Source: an uncultured Gammaproteobacteria bacterium (GTDB lineage: Bacteria > Pseudomonadota > Gammaproteobacteria > Steroidobacterales > GCA-2729495). Taken from it: a stretch of DNA of 64,000 nucleotides. Where the stretch lies: the NCBI GenBank assembly GCA_937921935.1, contig CAKZWQ010000007.1:1-64000 (forward strand), read 5' to 3'. How positions within the stretch are numbered: position 1 is the first letter of the stretch; every line of letters starts with the position of its first letter. A program made the position numbers and the translations under genes. The notes beneath the pieces were generated by a model. It saw only the letters and a program-made list of their open reading frames with translations. It ran no database searches and was not told the origin of the DNA. Shown here in pieces: positions 43,589 to 52,998 of the stretch.

Positions 43589-44521
43589 ATGGCCGACGAC
43601 AAGCGCCGCGTTTCTATCATCGAAGTAGGTCCGCGCGATGGACTCCAGAGCGAGCCGGAGATTCTCTCCACGGCCGCCAAGCTGGATTTTATACAGCGTG
43701 CCATTGATGCGGGTATCCGCCGGCTGGAAGTCACCAGTTTTGTGCATCCCAAGCGTGTGCCCCAGATGGCGGACGCCGAAGCGGTCATTGCTGGTCTGCC
43801 CAAGCGTGATGATGTCACGTATATCGGCCTGGTACTGAATCGCAAAGGCTTCGAGCGGGCGCGCGATGCCGGTATTGATGAGATCGGTATGGCGGTAGTG
43901 GCCAGCGATACCTACAACCAGCGCAATCAGGGTGTGCCAACCAGCGAGTCCATCAAGGCGTGGCTGGATATCGCCCGCGATGCCAAAGCCGCGGGTATGC
44001 GCGCTAATGTGATGGTTTCATCCGCCTTTGGTTGCCCCTTTGAGGGCGAAGTACCTTTGGCGCGAGTGCTTGAGATTGTCGACGAGGTAATGGCTGGCGA
44101 ACCGGTTGAGTTGGGCCTGGCGGACAGTATCGGTGTCGGCGTCCCGAGCCAGACGACGGAAATGATGCAGGCCGTGCGCGAGCGCGTGGCTAATACGCCG
44201 ATTCGCTGCCACTTCCACAATACGCGCAACACGGGCCTGGCTAACGCTTTCGCCGCGGTTGAAGCGGGCGTGAATTCGCTGGATGCCAGTATCGGCGGCA
44301 TTGGCGGTTGTCCGTTTGCCCCGGCGGCCACGGGCAATATCCCGACGGATGACCTGCTGTATATGCTGGATCGATCCGGCGTTGCGACCGGTGTGGATCT
44401 GCACAAGATTATCGAGACCAGTAATTGGCTGCAGGAAGCTTTGGGCAAAGCTGTCCCGGCGCTGCTGCCTAAAGCCGGTATTTTCCCGGAAGTTGCCGAA
44501 CAGTTTCGGGAAGCTAGCTGA
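43589..44521 (+). CDS. Hydroxymethylglutaryl-CoA lyase family protein
   Basis: 310 residues, HMGL-like TIM barrel. IIEVGPRDGLQSEPEIL near the start carries the catalytic Arg-Asp; HFHNTRNTGLANAFAAVEAGVNSLDASIGGIGGCPFAPAATGN holds the metal His pair and the active-site Cys loop GGCPFAP. HMG-CoA lyase makes acetyl-CoA and acetoacetate in leucine breakdown; related lyases act on citramalyl-type esters. No methylcrotonyl-CoA carboxylase is nearby, so the substrate may not be HMG-CoA. Confidence 0.85.
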   Translation: MADDKRRVSIIEVGPRDGLQSEPEILSTAAKLDFIQRAIDAGIRRLEVTSFVHPKRVPQMADAEAVIAGLPKRDDVTYIGLVLNRKGFERARDAGIDEIGMAVVASDTYNQRNQGVPTSESIKAWLDIARDAKAAGMRANVMVSSAFGCPFEGEVPLARVLEIVDEVMAGEPVELGLADSIGVGVPSQTTEMMQAVRERVANTPIRCHFHNTRNTGLANAFAAVEAGVNSLDASIGGIGGCPFAPAATGNIPTDDLLYMLDRSGVATGVDLHKIIETSNWLQEALGKAVPALLPKAGIFPEVAEQFREAS

Positions 44522-44641
44522 CGCGTCCGCTCCGTCGGACCGCGCGAAAGAAGAAGATTTAAGACAATACAGACATGTCACCAGCGGGCCTGCGCGCCGG
44601 CCGGTGTTAATCAAGATAAAGCAGAAAGCTGAGGGAAGCTC

Positions 44642-46702
44642 ATGAGTTACCGTCTAGGCGTTGATGTAGGTGGTACGTTTACCGACCTGCTGTTGATCAG
44701 CGAGGAAACCGGTGAAACCTTCACCGCCAAGGTGCCTTCGACACCGGAAGATTCCTCTGTTGGCGTCCTGAATGGCGTTGCACGGATCTGTGAAGAGTCC
44801 GGCGTCGATCCGAAAAAAATCGGCCGCGTGATGCATGGTACGACGGTTGCGACCAACGCCGTCCTGCAGGGCAAGGGGGCAAAAGTTGGCCTGGTCACGA
44901 CCGAAGGCTACGAACAGACGCTGCAGGTTGCGCGTTCGTTTTGCCCCGGTGGCCTGGGCGGCTGGGTCACCTTCAACAAGAATCCGCTGCTCGCGCCGCT
45001 CGAATTGACGATCGGTGCAAGCGAGCGCATGGATGCCAACGGCAATGTCGTGCGTGAACTCGACGAGGAGGCCTTGCGCAAGAAACTGAAGACCTTGCAT
45101 GCCACCGGCGAGGTCGAGGCACTGACGATCTGTTTCGTGAACGCCTATATTAATGGCGATAACGAGCAGAAAGCCGCGGCAATTGCCCGCGAGGTTTTCG
45201 TCGACACGCCGATCTCGGTCTCCAGTGAAGTCGTGCCGGAAATGCAGGAATACGAGCGCACCGAAACGACGGTCATGAACTCGTACGTCCGCCCCGAAAT
45301 GCAGTTGTACATCGACAACCTGCAGCGCGCGCTGAACGAACGGATGGGCGACGACCTGCTGTTGTCCCTGCTGCGTTCCGACGGTGGCCTGGCGTCCGGC
45401 CGGTCTGCCGCCGATTCTCCGGTCAACATGCTCATGTCCGGCCCGGCGGGCGGCGTGACCGGTGCGATCTATTTCTGCAGTCGCGCCGGTTTCGACGATA
45501 TATTGACCTTCGACATGGGCGGCACGTCGACCGATGTCGCTCTGATTCAGAATTCCAAGGCCCGCGTGCGTCGCGAGACCTTCGTCGGCGACATCAAGGT
45601 TCGTGCGCCGTCAGTTGACGTACGCACGGTCGGTGCCGGTGGCGGCTCGATCGCCTTCGTGCCAGAGTTGACTGGCGCGCTGCGCGTCGGCCCGGAATCT
45701 GCGGGCGCGGTGCCCGGCCCGGCTGCTTATATGAAGGGCGGCGACAAGCCGACCGTCTGCGATGCTAACGTCGTACTAGGCTACCTGCCATCGGACGTGC
45801 AACTGGGCGGCAAGATGGAAATCTCCAAGGATGCCGCCGAGAAGGCCGTCCAGAGCATCGCAGAGCCGCTGGGCATCAGCATGCTCGAGGCCGCAGAAGG
45901 CATCATCAAGGTCGCTAACGAGGCGATGTTCGGCGCGTTGCGCCTCGTGTCGGTCGAGCAGGGCTATGATCCGCGCGACTTCGCGCTGGTCTGTTTCGGC
46001 GGCGCCGGGCCGTTGCATGGCAACGCAATGGGCATTCTGGCGGATGCCTGGCCGGTCATCATTCCGCCGGGTCCTGGCGTGCTGTGTGCGCGCGGTGATG
46101 CCACGACCACCGTGCAGGATGAAGCCACGCGCACCTACATCAAGATGGCTGAAGACGTGACCATGGAAGGGTTGCTGGCCGACCTTAAAGCCCTGGAGGA
46201 GCGTGCGGGCCAGTCGCTGATCGGTGACGGCATCGCCAAGGAAGATCACGTGGTCGTCTACCAGGCTGATATTCGTTACGCGGGCCAGGCATTTGAAATT
46301 ACGCTGGACTTCACCGAGGCCGAGCTCCACACGCGGGGCGTTGCGGTTATCACGGACCAGTTCGATGCAGAGCACGAGCAGCTGTTTAGTTTTAAGCTGA
46401 GTGACGGTCACGAAATCCTGATGATTCGTGCAGTCGTCAAGGCACGAGCGACGGAAATGGCTATGGCTAAGGTGGGCTCGGCGGAAGCCGAACTCAAGGA
46501 CTGCATCATTCATGAGTCGAAGTTCTACTATGACGGTGACTGGTACGATGCGCCGCTGTATGACCGCAACAAGCTACATGCGGGCATCGTTGTTCCCGGT
46601 CCGTCCATCGTGATGGAGATGGACTCGACCACGGTTATCCTGCCGGGACATGACGCCAAGGTTGATAAAGTCGGCAACCTGCTGATCAACCCGAGCAAGT
46701 AA
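44642..46702 (+). CDS. Hydantoinase/oxoprolinase family protein, HyuA-type ATPase subunit
   Basis: 686 residues. LGVDVGGTFTDLLLI and HGTTVATNAVLQGKGAKVGLVTTEGYEQ are the ATP-binding actin-like motifs; SGPAGGVTGA and TFDMGGTSTDVALI are the second phosphate motifs. This is the HyuA fold used in N-methylhydantoinase, oxoprolinase and the acetone/acetophenone carboxylase subunits. With HyuB 16 bp downstream it should form an ATP-dependent amidase or carboxylase. AGGGAAG precedes the ATG. Substrate unknown. Confidence 0.9.
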   Translation: MSYRLGVDVGGTFTDLLLISEETGETFTAKVPSTPEDSSVGVLNGVARICEESGVDPKKIGRVMHGTTVATNAVLQGKGAKVGLVTTEGYEQTLQVARSFCPGGLGGWVTFNKNPLLAPLELTIGASERMDANGNVVRELDEEALRKKLKTLHATGEVEALTICFVNAYINGDNEQKAAAIAREVFVDTPISVSSEVVPEMQEYERTETTVMNSYVRPEMQLYIDNLQRALNERMGDDLLLSLLRSDGGLASGRSAADSPVNMLMSGPAGGVTGAIYFCSRAGFDDILTFDMGGTSTDVALIQNSKARVRRETFVGDIKVRAPSVDVRTVGAGGGSIAFVPELTGALRVGPESAGAVPGPAAYMKGGDKPTVCDANVVLGYLPSDVQLGGKMEISKDAAEKAVQSIAEPLGISMLEAAEGIIKVANEAMFGALRLVSVEQGYDPRDFALVCFGGAGPLHGNAMGILADAWPVIIPPGPGVLCARGDATTTVQDEATRTYIKMAEDVTMEGLLADLKALEERAGQSLIGDGIAKEDHVVVYQADIRYAGQAFEITLDFTEAELHTRGVAVITDQFDAEHEQLFSFKLSDGHEILMIRAVVKARATEMAMAKVGSAEAELKDCIIHESKFYYDGDWYDAPLYDRNKLHAGIVVPGPSIVMEMDSTTVILPGHDAKVDKVGNLLINPSK

Positions 46703-46718
46703 GGGAGAGGAAAGCACA

Positions 46719-48590
46719 ATGACTGCCACAATTATCGAAACGAATGATATTCCTCTCAAGAAAGTTGAGGTCGAGGGCGTAACTGCCGACATTATCGAGA
46801 ACGCGCTGAAAAACGCCCGCATAGAGATGGACGCGGTCCTGTTTCGCACGGCGATGTCCCCGGGTATTCGCGAGCAGGGCGACTGCTTCCCGATGATCGC
46901 GAACAAAGAAGGCAAAATGATCGTCGGTCAGTTCGGGTCTTTCATCGGTCCGTTCATGGAGGCCTACAACGACGAGATCGAAGAGGGTGATGTCATCCTG
47001 ACAAACGATCCGTACATGTGTAACGCCGCCGTATCTCACCTGCCCGATTGGCTCGTGCTGGTGCCCGTGTTCAAGGATGGTCGGCACATCGCCTGGACGG
47101 CCATGTTCGGCCACATGTCCGATAACGGCGGCATGGTGCCGGGCTCGATTCCGATCGAAGCTACGACCGTCTACCAGGAAGGCATTCAGATTCCGCCGCT
47201 CAAACTCTACAAGAAAGGCGAGTTGCAGAGCGACATCCTTGAGCTGATTCTGCACAACGTTCGCACCTCGCAATGGAATCGCTTTGATCTGAACGCCTTG
47301 GTCGCCGCGTGTAACACCGCCGCCCGCCGCTGCGTCGAAATGGCGGACCGCTTCGGGGATGACGTGCTGTTCAGTGCGATGGATATCATGCTTGAGCGCA
47401 ACTACAACGCGATGAAGTTCATCATCCAGAACTTTATTCCGGAAGAGCCGCGCACCTTCGAGGATTACATCTGCGACGACGGCATGGGCATGGGGCCGTA
47501 TAAGATCAAGTGCAAGATGTGGCGAGAAGGCGACGTTGCGCATTTTGATTTCGACGGCACGGACCCGCAGGCACAGAGCTCGGTGAACTTCTACCTGAAC
47601 GAAGACATGTTCAAGATGTTCTTCGGCTCGTTCACCATCAACGTCGTTGACCCGCATATCGTGTTCAACGACGGCTTCTACGATCTGGTCGAGGTCAATA
47701 TTCCGGAAGGCACGCTGCTGAAGCCGAAGTTCCCGGCGGCAATCTCCGGGCGCACGCATGCCCTGGGACGAATTTTCGACGTCCTTGGCGCGTTGCTCGG
47801 CGCCGGGGCACCTGAGCAGATGCTCAACGCGGCCGGCTTCTCCGATTCGCCGCACCTGTTCTATTCGGGCTATGACAATCGCGACGGCAAGGACAACGAG
47901 TGGTTCCAGCTGTTCCAGATCGGTTTCGGCGGGGTCCCGGGCCGACCGGCCGGCGACGGTCCGGACGGTCACTCACTCTGGCCTGGTTTCACCAATGTGC
48001 CCAATGAGTTCATTGAGTCTTACTTCCCGCTGCGTATCGAGCGTTATGAGACGATTCCTGACTCGGGTGGTGCTGGCCTGCACCGCGGTGGTAATGGTCT
48101 CTGTGTGGCTTACCGCTTCCTGTCAGATGGCGACATTGCTATCCATGATGATCGCTGGCTGACCTATCCCTGGGGCGTCCTTGGCGGCCAGGTTGGCATG
48201 CGCTCGACCAAGCGACTGATTCGTACGGACGGCACTGAAGAATGGCTGCCGTCCAAGTGTGACGGTATCCATGTCAACGCGGGTGATTTGCTGCATTTCA
48301 ACACCTGGGGCGGTGGCGGCTGGGGTGATCCCCTGGAACGCGATCCGGCCCTGGTGCTGGCCGACGTGAATCGTAATCTGGCCACCGCCGACGGTGCCCG
48401 GGACTACGGTGTAGTGATCACTAACGGTGCGGTGGATGAGGCTGCGACCCAGTCTTTGCGGGCCCAGATGCGCACCAGTCGCGGTAGCGAGATCGGCGTC
48501 TTCAACTTCGGCCCGGGGATCGAAGAGATTCGTGACAATTGCGAAGCGGAGACGGGACTTAAGGCGCCTGAGAAACCGGTTTTCCGCTAG
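46719..48590 (+). CDS. Hydantoinase/oxoprolinase family protein, HyuB-type subunit
   Basis: 623 residues of the hydantoinase B family: RTAMSPGIREQGDCFPMI, DVILTNDPYMCNAAVSHLPD, the long central domain, then PDSGGAGLHRGGNGLCVAYRF and TWGGGGWGDPLERDPALVLADV near the end, a Gly-rich signature. It is the catalytic partner of HyuA. The gene ends with a strong terminator 55 bp later. Together with the IclR regulator, CoA transferase and lyase it suggests a catabolic island for a cyclic amide, ketone or phenylpropanoid-like compound. Confidence 0.9.
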   Translation: MTATIIETNDIPLKKVEVEGVTADIIENALKNARIEMDAVLFRTAMSPGIREQGDCFPMIANKEGKMIVGQFGSFIGPFMEAYNDEIEEGDVILTNDPYMCNAAVSHLPDWLVLVPVFKDGRHIAWTAMFGHMSDNGGMVPGSIPIEATTVYQEGIQIPPLKLYKKGELQSDILELILHNVRTSQWNRFDLNALVAACNTAARRCVEMADRFGDDVLFSAMDIMLERNYNAMKFIIQNFIPEEPRTFEDYICDDGMGMGPYKIKCKMWREGDVAHFDFDGTDPQAQSSVNFYLNEDMFKMFFGSFTINVVDPHIVFNDGFYDLVEVNIPEGTLLKPKFPAAISGRTHALGRIFDVLGALLGAGAPEQMLNAAGFSDSPHLFYSGYDNRDGKDNEWFQLFQIGFGGVPGRPAGDGPDGHSLWPGFTNVPNEFIESYFPLRIERYETIPDSGGAGLHRGGNGLCVAYRFLSDGDIAIHDDRWLTYPWGVLGGQVGMRSTKRLIRTDGTEEWLPSKCDGIHVNAGDLLHFNTWGGGGWGDPLERDPALVLADVNRNLATADGARDYGVVITNGAVDEAATQSLRAQMRTSRGSEIGVFNFGPGIEEIRDNCEAETGLKAPEKPVFR

Positions 48591-48644
48591 GCAACGGTTC
48601 CGGTCAGGGCAGGCGCCAGTTGCCGGCTTCTGACCGGTTAATGC

Positions 48645-48680
48645 AAGTCCCGGCTGCGGACGAAGCCGGGACTTTTTCTT
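48645..48680 (+). terminator. Rho-independent terminator after hyuB
   Basis: AAGTCCCGGCT (48645-48655) and AGCCGGGACTT (48664-48674) pair over 11 bp with an 8-base loop; the T-run continues to TTTCTT. It separates hyuB from the convergent IclR gene. Confidence 0.9.
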
Positions 48681-48691
48681 GCCTGGAGAAT

Positions 48692-49516
48692 TTAGTCGGT
48701 GCCGGGCGCCGGCCCGGTGGGCGCTGAAACCAGGGCATCGTGTTCATGCTGGCTCAGGAACTCTTTGGCAATGCGCTGAGCCACGGCCAGTAACTTCGGC
48801 ACGAAGCGTTCCTCGGCATCCTCCACAGTAACCGCCGTGCTGGAGAAGCGAATGGTCAGCGTGGCGAGGAGCCGTTCCTCGGCAAGGATCGGCACGGACA
48901 TGCTGATTTCATCGGAGATACGACGCTTGCGTCGGGATACTGCGTAGCCCTGCTTGCGGGTCTCCACCAGGCTTTCATAAATCTTGTTCCGGTTCCGGGC
49001 CGGGCGATCAGCTTCACGTTTGGATTGTGCGAGCACCTCCATCAAGGTATCGCGCTGTTCTTTCGGGCAGAAGGCCAGGTAGGCCAGTCCGCTGGCCGAA
49101 CCCAGGATCGGCACGCGGAAGCCGGGGCCACGTTTCTCTACCGCCAGGGGGCTCTCGTGGTCAGTGGTCTGGCGGATAAGCATGGTGGCGCCGGACAGGG
49201 TGGCGATAGCCACGGGCCAGACCAGGTCGCGACATAACTCGTATATGTAGGGTCGCGCAATCTGCGTCACCCAGGCTTCATCATCGAAGCCGTCGCTCAA
49301 ACCGCGGACCATGATGGTCAGGCGATAGCGCTCATCGCTCTTGGCGCGATAGGCATAACCGGCGACGCACAGCGTCTCCAGAATTCTATAGGTCGTGGTC
49401 CGCGGCAGGTCGATGGCTGATGCCACCTCCGATACCGTGGCACCGTTGTGCTGGTTAAGTACGTGAAGAACTTCCAGTCCGCGCAGCAAGGCGCGAATGG
49501 GGCGGGTTGAGCTCAT
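48692..49516 (-). CDS. IclR family transcriptional regulator
   Basis: 274 residues. N-terminal winged helix (about 5-65): IRALLRGLEVLHVLNQHNGATVSEVASAIDLPRTTTYRILETLC. C-terminal effector domain (80-260) with SASGLAYLAFCPKEQR and QGYAVSRRKRRISDEISMSVPIL. IclR proteins usually control neighbouring catabolic genes, so the HyuAB genes convergent with it, or the cytochrome pair divergent from it, are candidate targets. 174 bp lie before the cytochrome b561 start. Confidence 0.92.
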   Translation of the reverse strand: MSSTRPIRALLRGLEVLHVLNQHNGATVSEVASAIDLPRTTTYRILETLCVAGYAYRAKSDERYRLTIMVRGLSDGFDDEAWVTQIARPYIYELCRDLVWPVAIATLSGATMLIRQTTDHESPLAVEKRGPGFRVPILGSASGLAYLAFCPKEQRDTLMEVLAQSKREADRPARNRNKIYESLVETRKQGYAVSRRKRRISDEISMSVPILAEERLLATLTIRFSSTAVTVEDAEERFVPKLLAVAQRIAKEFLSQHEHDALVSAPTGPAPGTD

Positions 49517-49689
49517 GCGTAGGGAGTTCCTGGAACGACCGACAAGCGGTCAATATTAGTCAACCGCTCTGCGGATTCCAAGTGCCGCTGGGGACATAGC
49601 CGAAGTTCTTGCTATATCGCAGCGAGATGCAATTTACCCCTCTGGTGGCTACCATTCGCGCATCTTTAAGGGTGGGACAGGTTTTCCGG

Positions 49690-50232
49690 ATGTCAGCACA
49701 ATTACCGTCAGGTCAGCAGGATAAGGTGGCTACGTTCCTTGGCTGGGCCTTGTTCGTGGTTTTTTTCGTCCTGTTCTTCAATATCTTGAACTTGCCGCGC
49801 ACGCCGCTCGGGGAGCGCGAGGGGATGCAGTTGTGGCACGACAGCCTCGGCTGGATTGTTGGGGTGCTCTGCATAATCAGGCTCGTCTGGTTCGCCGTCG
49901 GCCCTCGCCCGCGTTCGCCGGAAGGTATGCCGGCCGACTCGTTTGCATACAGCCGCGCCATTCTCTTCATGATTGTTCTGGTGTTCTCTGTCGAGTTTGT
50001 GCTCGGGCTTTTTTATGCCTGGGGAGAGGGTAGAGATGTGAATTTCTTCGGCGCAGTATTCCCACAACTTGCCGAAACTTCGGAAGGGCTGCGTGTGCCG
50101 ACCGGTTATGTTCACAGCGCTTTGGCCTTTTATTATCTAATGTTATTCACCATCTGGTTTGTACTCGGCTGGTGGCAGAATCGCAGGTACGGAAGCGGCT
50201 GGCGTCGTCTGTTTCCCGGGGAGAAAGTCTGA
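49690..50232 (+). CDS. Cytochrome b561-like membrane protein
   Basis: 180 residues from ATG at 49690; an earlier ATG at 49609 would add an unmotivated 27-residue leader. Four hydrophobic helices: FLGWALFVVFFVLFFNIL, DSLGWIVGVLCIIRLVWF, AILFMIVLVFSVEFVLGLFYAW and SALAFYYLMLFTIWFVLGWW. Only two His are present (LWHDS and YVHSA), fewer than the four or five of E. coli CybB, so at most one heme b seems ligated. It is coupled to a cytochrome c gene whose ATG overlaps its stop in TGATG. Confidence 0.75.
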   Translation: MSAQLPSGQQDKVATFLGWALFVVFFVLFFNILNLPRTPLGEREGMQLWHDSLGWIVGVLCIIRLVWFAVGPRPRSPEGMPADSFAYSRAILFMIVLVFSVEFVLGLFYAWGEGRDVNFFGAVFPQLAETSEGLRVPTGYVHSALAFYYLMLFTIWFVLGWWQNRRYGSGWRRLFPGEKV

Positions 50233-50840
50233 TGAGCGTATCGACCCGCGGAAAACTGAATATTGTCATCGTACTCGGGGGGCTGTTGCTCCTGGCTCTA
50301 TATTTTCCTTACCTGTGGTTTGGGGTAACCCCGTTTGGTTCAGATACCGAGTTCAGCGATGCTGAAATTGCGGCTTTTCTCGATGGTAAAGAGCTTCCAG
50401 ATTTCTATGCCCAAGACTTGCCGGACATCACGGCCGATGAACTGTCTGAACAGAAAGCGGCCTATTCTTGGTGCCGTTTCTGCCATACGCTCGATCAACA
50501 AGGGCACAACCGGGTCGGACCGAATCTCTATGGCATTTTCGGGCAGCCGGCTGCAGTTGTGGACCATTTCCCATATTCCGATGTCTTCGTTGAGTTGCGT
50601 GATCAGGGGCTGGTATGGACGCCCGATAACATGATGGAGTTCATCGGCGATCCGCACGACTTTGCGCCAGGTAATCGCATGCGCTATCCGCCGGCGATCA
50701 TGTATGAGATGTGCGACAAGCGCGACCGGATGATCGTGGAATACCTGTTGCGAATGACAGCGCCGGGCGCGCCTTCCGACGAAACAATCGCCTTGCCAGA
50801 ACTGGCGGAGGGTGAGCAGCCCTTCGATCCCTGCGCGTGA
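50232..50840 (+). CDS. Membrane-anchored monoheme cytochrome c
   Basis: 202 residues. An uncleaved N-terminal anchor (about 10-30), then a class I cytochrome c domain: heme motif C81-R-F-C84-H85, G-x-x-x-V-G-P-N-L-Y-G, and distal Met150 in PGNRMRYPP. It is likely to take electrons from the adjacent cytochrome b561 to a terminal acceptor. Lower GC than the surrounding genes. Its stop codon is immediately followed, in another frame, by a homologous tail (50839-50973). Confidence 0.88.
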   Translation: MSVSTRGKLNIVIVLGGLLLLALYFPYLWFGVTPFGSDTEFSDAEIAAFLDGKELPDFYAQDLPDITADELSEQKAAYSWCRFCHTLDQQGHNRVGPNLYGIFGQPAAVVDHFPYSDVFVELRDQGLVWTPDNMMEFIGDPHDFAPGNRMRYPPAIMYEMCDKRDRMIVEYLLRMTAPGAPSDETIALPELAEGEQPFDPCA

Positions 50841-50973
50841 TTTCGCCAACATGGTGCCTGGCAACCGCATGCGCTACCCACCCATGATTGGCTATGAAAC
50901 CAACCCGGAACGGGAACAGCGCATGCTGGACTATCTGCTGCGGATGACGCGGCCCGGGGCCGTGGAGCCTTAG
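50839..50973 (+). pseudogene. Remnant 3' end of a second cytochrome c
   Basis: From 50839 a frame of 44 codons reads DFANMVPGNRMRYPP, then a stretch ending LLRMTRPGAVEP and TAG. It matches the C-terminal part of the cytochrome just upstream (DFAPGNRMRYPP ... LLRMTAPGA) but lacks any heme motif or start. It begins one base before the live gene's stop ends and in another frame, so it is not translated from that gene. It looks like the old tail left after recombination or gene replacement. Confidence 0.75.
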
Positions 50974-51797
50974 GAGTCCGACTCCGCGTCGTGCTGATAG
51001 ACGTGCAGGTCGCGCTGGGGATAGGGGATGGCAATACCTTCCGCATCAAAGCGCTTTTTGATCTGTTCCGTCAGGTCGAAATACACCGGCCAGTAATCCC
51101 CCGTGGCCACCCAGGGCCGCACCACGAAGTTCACGCTGCTGTCAGCCAGTTCCTGCACCGCGATAGTGGGTGCCGGATCCTTTAGCACCCGATCGTCGCC
51201 GTTGACGATATCGGTGAGGACCTGGCGGACTTTATCCAGGTCATCGTCATAACCGCAACCGGCTACCAGATCGACGCGGCGAGTGTCATTAGCGGAATAA
51301 TTTACAATCTCGCCGGCCATCATCTGGCTGTTCGGCACGATGATTTTCTTGTTGTCGCCGGAGCGCATGATGGTGCTGAAGATCTGCACATCTTCCACCA
51401 CACCACTCACGCCACCGCCTTCAATAAAATCACCGACTTTGTAGGGCCGGAAGGCGACGATCAGCACCCCGGAGGCGAAATTTGACAGGGATCCCTGCAG
51501 GGCCAAGCCCACGGCCAGGCCGGCAGCACCCAGGACGGCCAGCAGTGAGGTGGTCTGGATGCCCAGCTGGTTGATCGTGGCAATCACGACAACCACCATC
51601 AGGACGGCGTAGATAAGATTGCACAGGAAGTTCTCCAGCGTGTCTTCCATGTCCGTCCTGGCCATGATGCGACGCGTGAAGTTAGTTAGCCATTTGGCCA
51701 CCAGTCGACCCACAAAGAATATGGCCAGGGCGATCAGGACATTGGTCCCGAACTGCTGGACGAGGGATACGCTGACGTCGGCGGGGTCGGTGGGCAT
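50970..51797 (-). CDS. Small-conductance mechanosensitive channel (MscS family)
   Basis: 275 residues from ATG at 51797 (AAGGAC upstream; an earlier ATG has no ribosome site). Three helices, the last being the pore helix AAGLAVGLALQGSLSNFASGVLIVAF, followed by the beta domain with FRPYKVGDFIEGGGVSGVVEDVQIFSTIMRSGDNKKIIVPNSQ. Size is close to E. coli MscS (286). It opens under membrane tension to release osmolytes. Its stop overlaps the cytochrome remnant's stop on the other strand. Confidence 0.93.
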   Translation of the reverse strand: MPTDPADVSVSLVQQFGTNVLIALAIFFVGRLVAKWLTNFTRRIMARTDMEDTLENFLCNLIYAVLMVVVVIATINQLGIQTTSLLAVLGAAGLAVGLALQGSLSNFASGVLIVAFRPYKVGDFIEGGGVSGVVEDVQIFSTIMRSGDNKKIIVPNSQMMAGEIVNYSANDTRRVDLVAGCGYDDDLDKVRQVLTDIVNGDDRVLKDPAPTIAVQELADSSVNFVVRPWVATGDYWPVYFDLTEQIKKRFDAEGIAIPYPQRDLHVYQHDAESDS

Positions 51798-51932
51798 GGC
51801 TAGAGTCCTTCTGGGTGTCTTATGATGCAAACGCCTGTGGAGCGTTCAGTGCCCAATATTGCGTGAGCACCGGGTTTCTTTCAACGCGCGCCATGGGATT
51901 ATCCGCCAACGCAAGAGTTATAAGGAAAAGCA

Positions 51933-52982
51933 ATGCGCTATCTAAAGCTGGGTCGCAGCGGCCTGAAAGTCTCCGAACTGTGCCTCGGGGCCATGACCTT
52001 CGGCGAAGAATTTGGCATCGGTGCCGATGCCAAGGAAAGCCGCCGGGTGTTTGATACCTACACGGAGGCAGGCGGCAACTTTATCGATACGGCCGATATC
52101 TACAATCGTGGCACCAGCGAGCGGATGCTGGGTGAATTTATCACCAGTCAGCGCGATGAGCTGATTGTCGCCAGCAAGTACTCGCTGACCACCCAGCCGG
52201 ACAATCCCAATGCGGGCGGTAATCACCGCAAGAACCTGGTGGTGTCCCTTGAGGACAGCCTGCGGCGACTGAACACGGACTATATCGACCTTTACTGGAT
52301 TCACGGCTGGGATCAGAGCACGCCGGTGGCCGACGTCATGCGGGCTCTCGATGACCAGGTCAGGGCCGGCAAGATTCTGCATGTGGGCATCAGCAACGCG
52401 CCGGCCTGGTGGGTAGCCGCGGCCAATACCCTGGCCGACGAACGCAACCTGACCGCTTTTTCAGCCCTGCAGCTGCATTACAACCTGGTGGAGCGGTCCA
52501 TCGAAGCCGACTTCAACCAGCTGGCCGATGCCCAGGATATGCGCATAACAGCCTGGAGTCCCCTGGCCGGCGGTCTGCTCACGGGCAAATACGATCCTGG
52601 CAGCAATGACGAAGAGCGTAGCGGGGCCCGGCTGGCCAACAGTCCGATGGGAGCCCGCACCCTGAGTGAGATCAACCGGGAGGCCGCCAGGGGCCTGAGT
52701 GCGATCGCTGCCGAAGTGGGCGCCAGTGCGGCCCAGGTGGCCCTTGCCTGGGTCTTGCAGCGACGCACACCGGCGACTATTCCGATTATTGGTGCCCGCA
52801 AGCTGAGCCAGCTGCAGGACAACCTGGCAGCCACGCAGGTGCAGCTGGACGACGACATCATCGTTCGCCTGGATGCCCTGAAGCCGCCACCCGACAGCTA
52901 TCCCTCGGCCCTGCTGCGTAGCGAGTTCTTCCACAATATGATGCTTGGTGAGCATCGTGCCGATCTGCTCGGCTCTGCATGA
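51933..52982 (+). CDS. Aldo/keto reductase
   Basis: 349 residues, TIM barrel. FIDTADIYNRGTSERMLGEFI carries the catalytic Asp and Tyr, LIVASKYSLT the Lys, DYIDLYWIHGWD the His. The NADPH end has TPATIPIIGARKLSQLQDNLAA. It lies after MscS in the opposite direction and 16 bp before an SDR gene on the same strand. Substrate not apparent. Confidence 0.92.
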   Translation: MRYLKLGRSGLKVSELCLGAMTFGEEFGIGADAKESRRVFDTYTEAGGNFIDTADIYNRGTSERMLGEFITSQRDELIVASKYSLTTQPDNPNAGGNHRKNLVVSLEDSLRRLNTDYIDLYWIHGWDQSTPVADVMRALDDQVRAGKILHVGISNAPAWWVAAANTLADERNLTAFSALQLHYNLVERSIEADFNQLADAQDMRITAWSPLAGGLLTGKYDPGSNDEERSGARLANSPMGARTLSEINREAARGLSAIAAEVGASAAQVALAWVLQRRTPATIPIIGARKLSQLQDNLAATQVQLDDDIIVRLDALKPPPDSYPSALLRSEFFHNMMLGEHRADLLGSA

Positions 52983-52998
52983 ATAACTGGAGTAAGCC

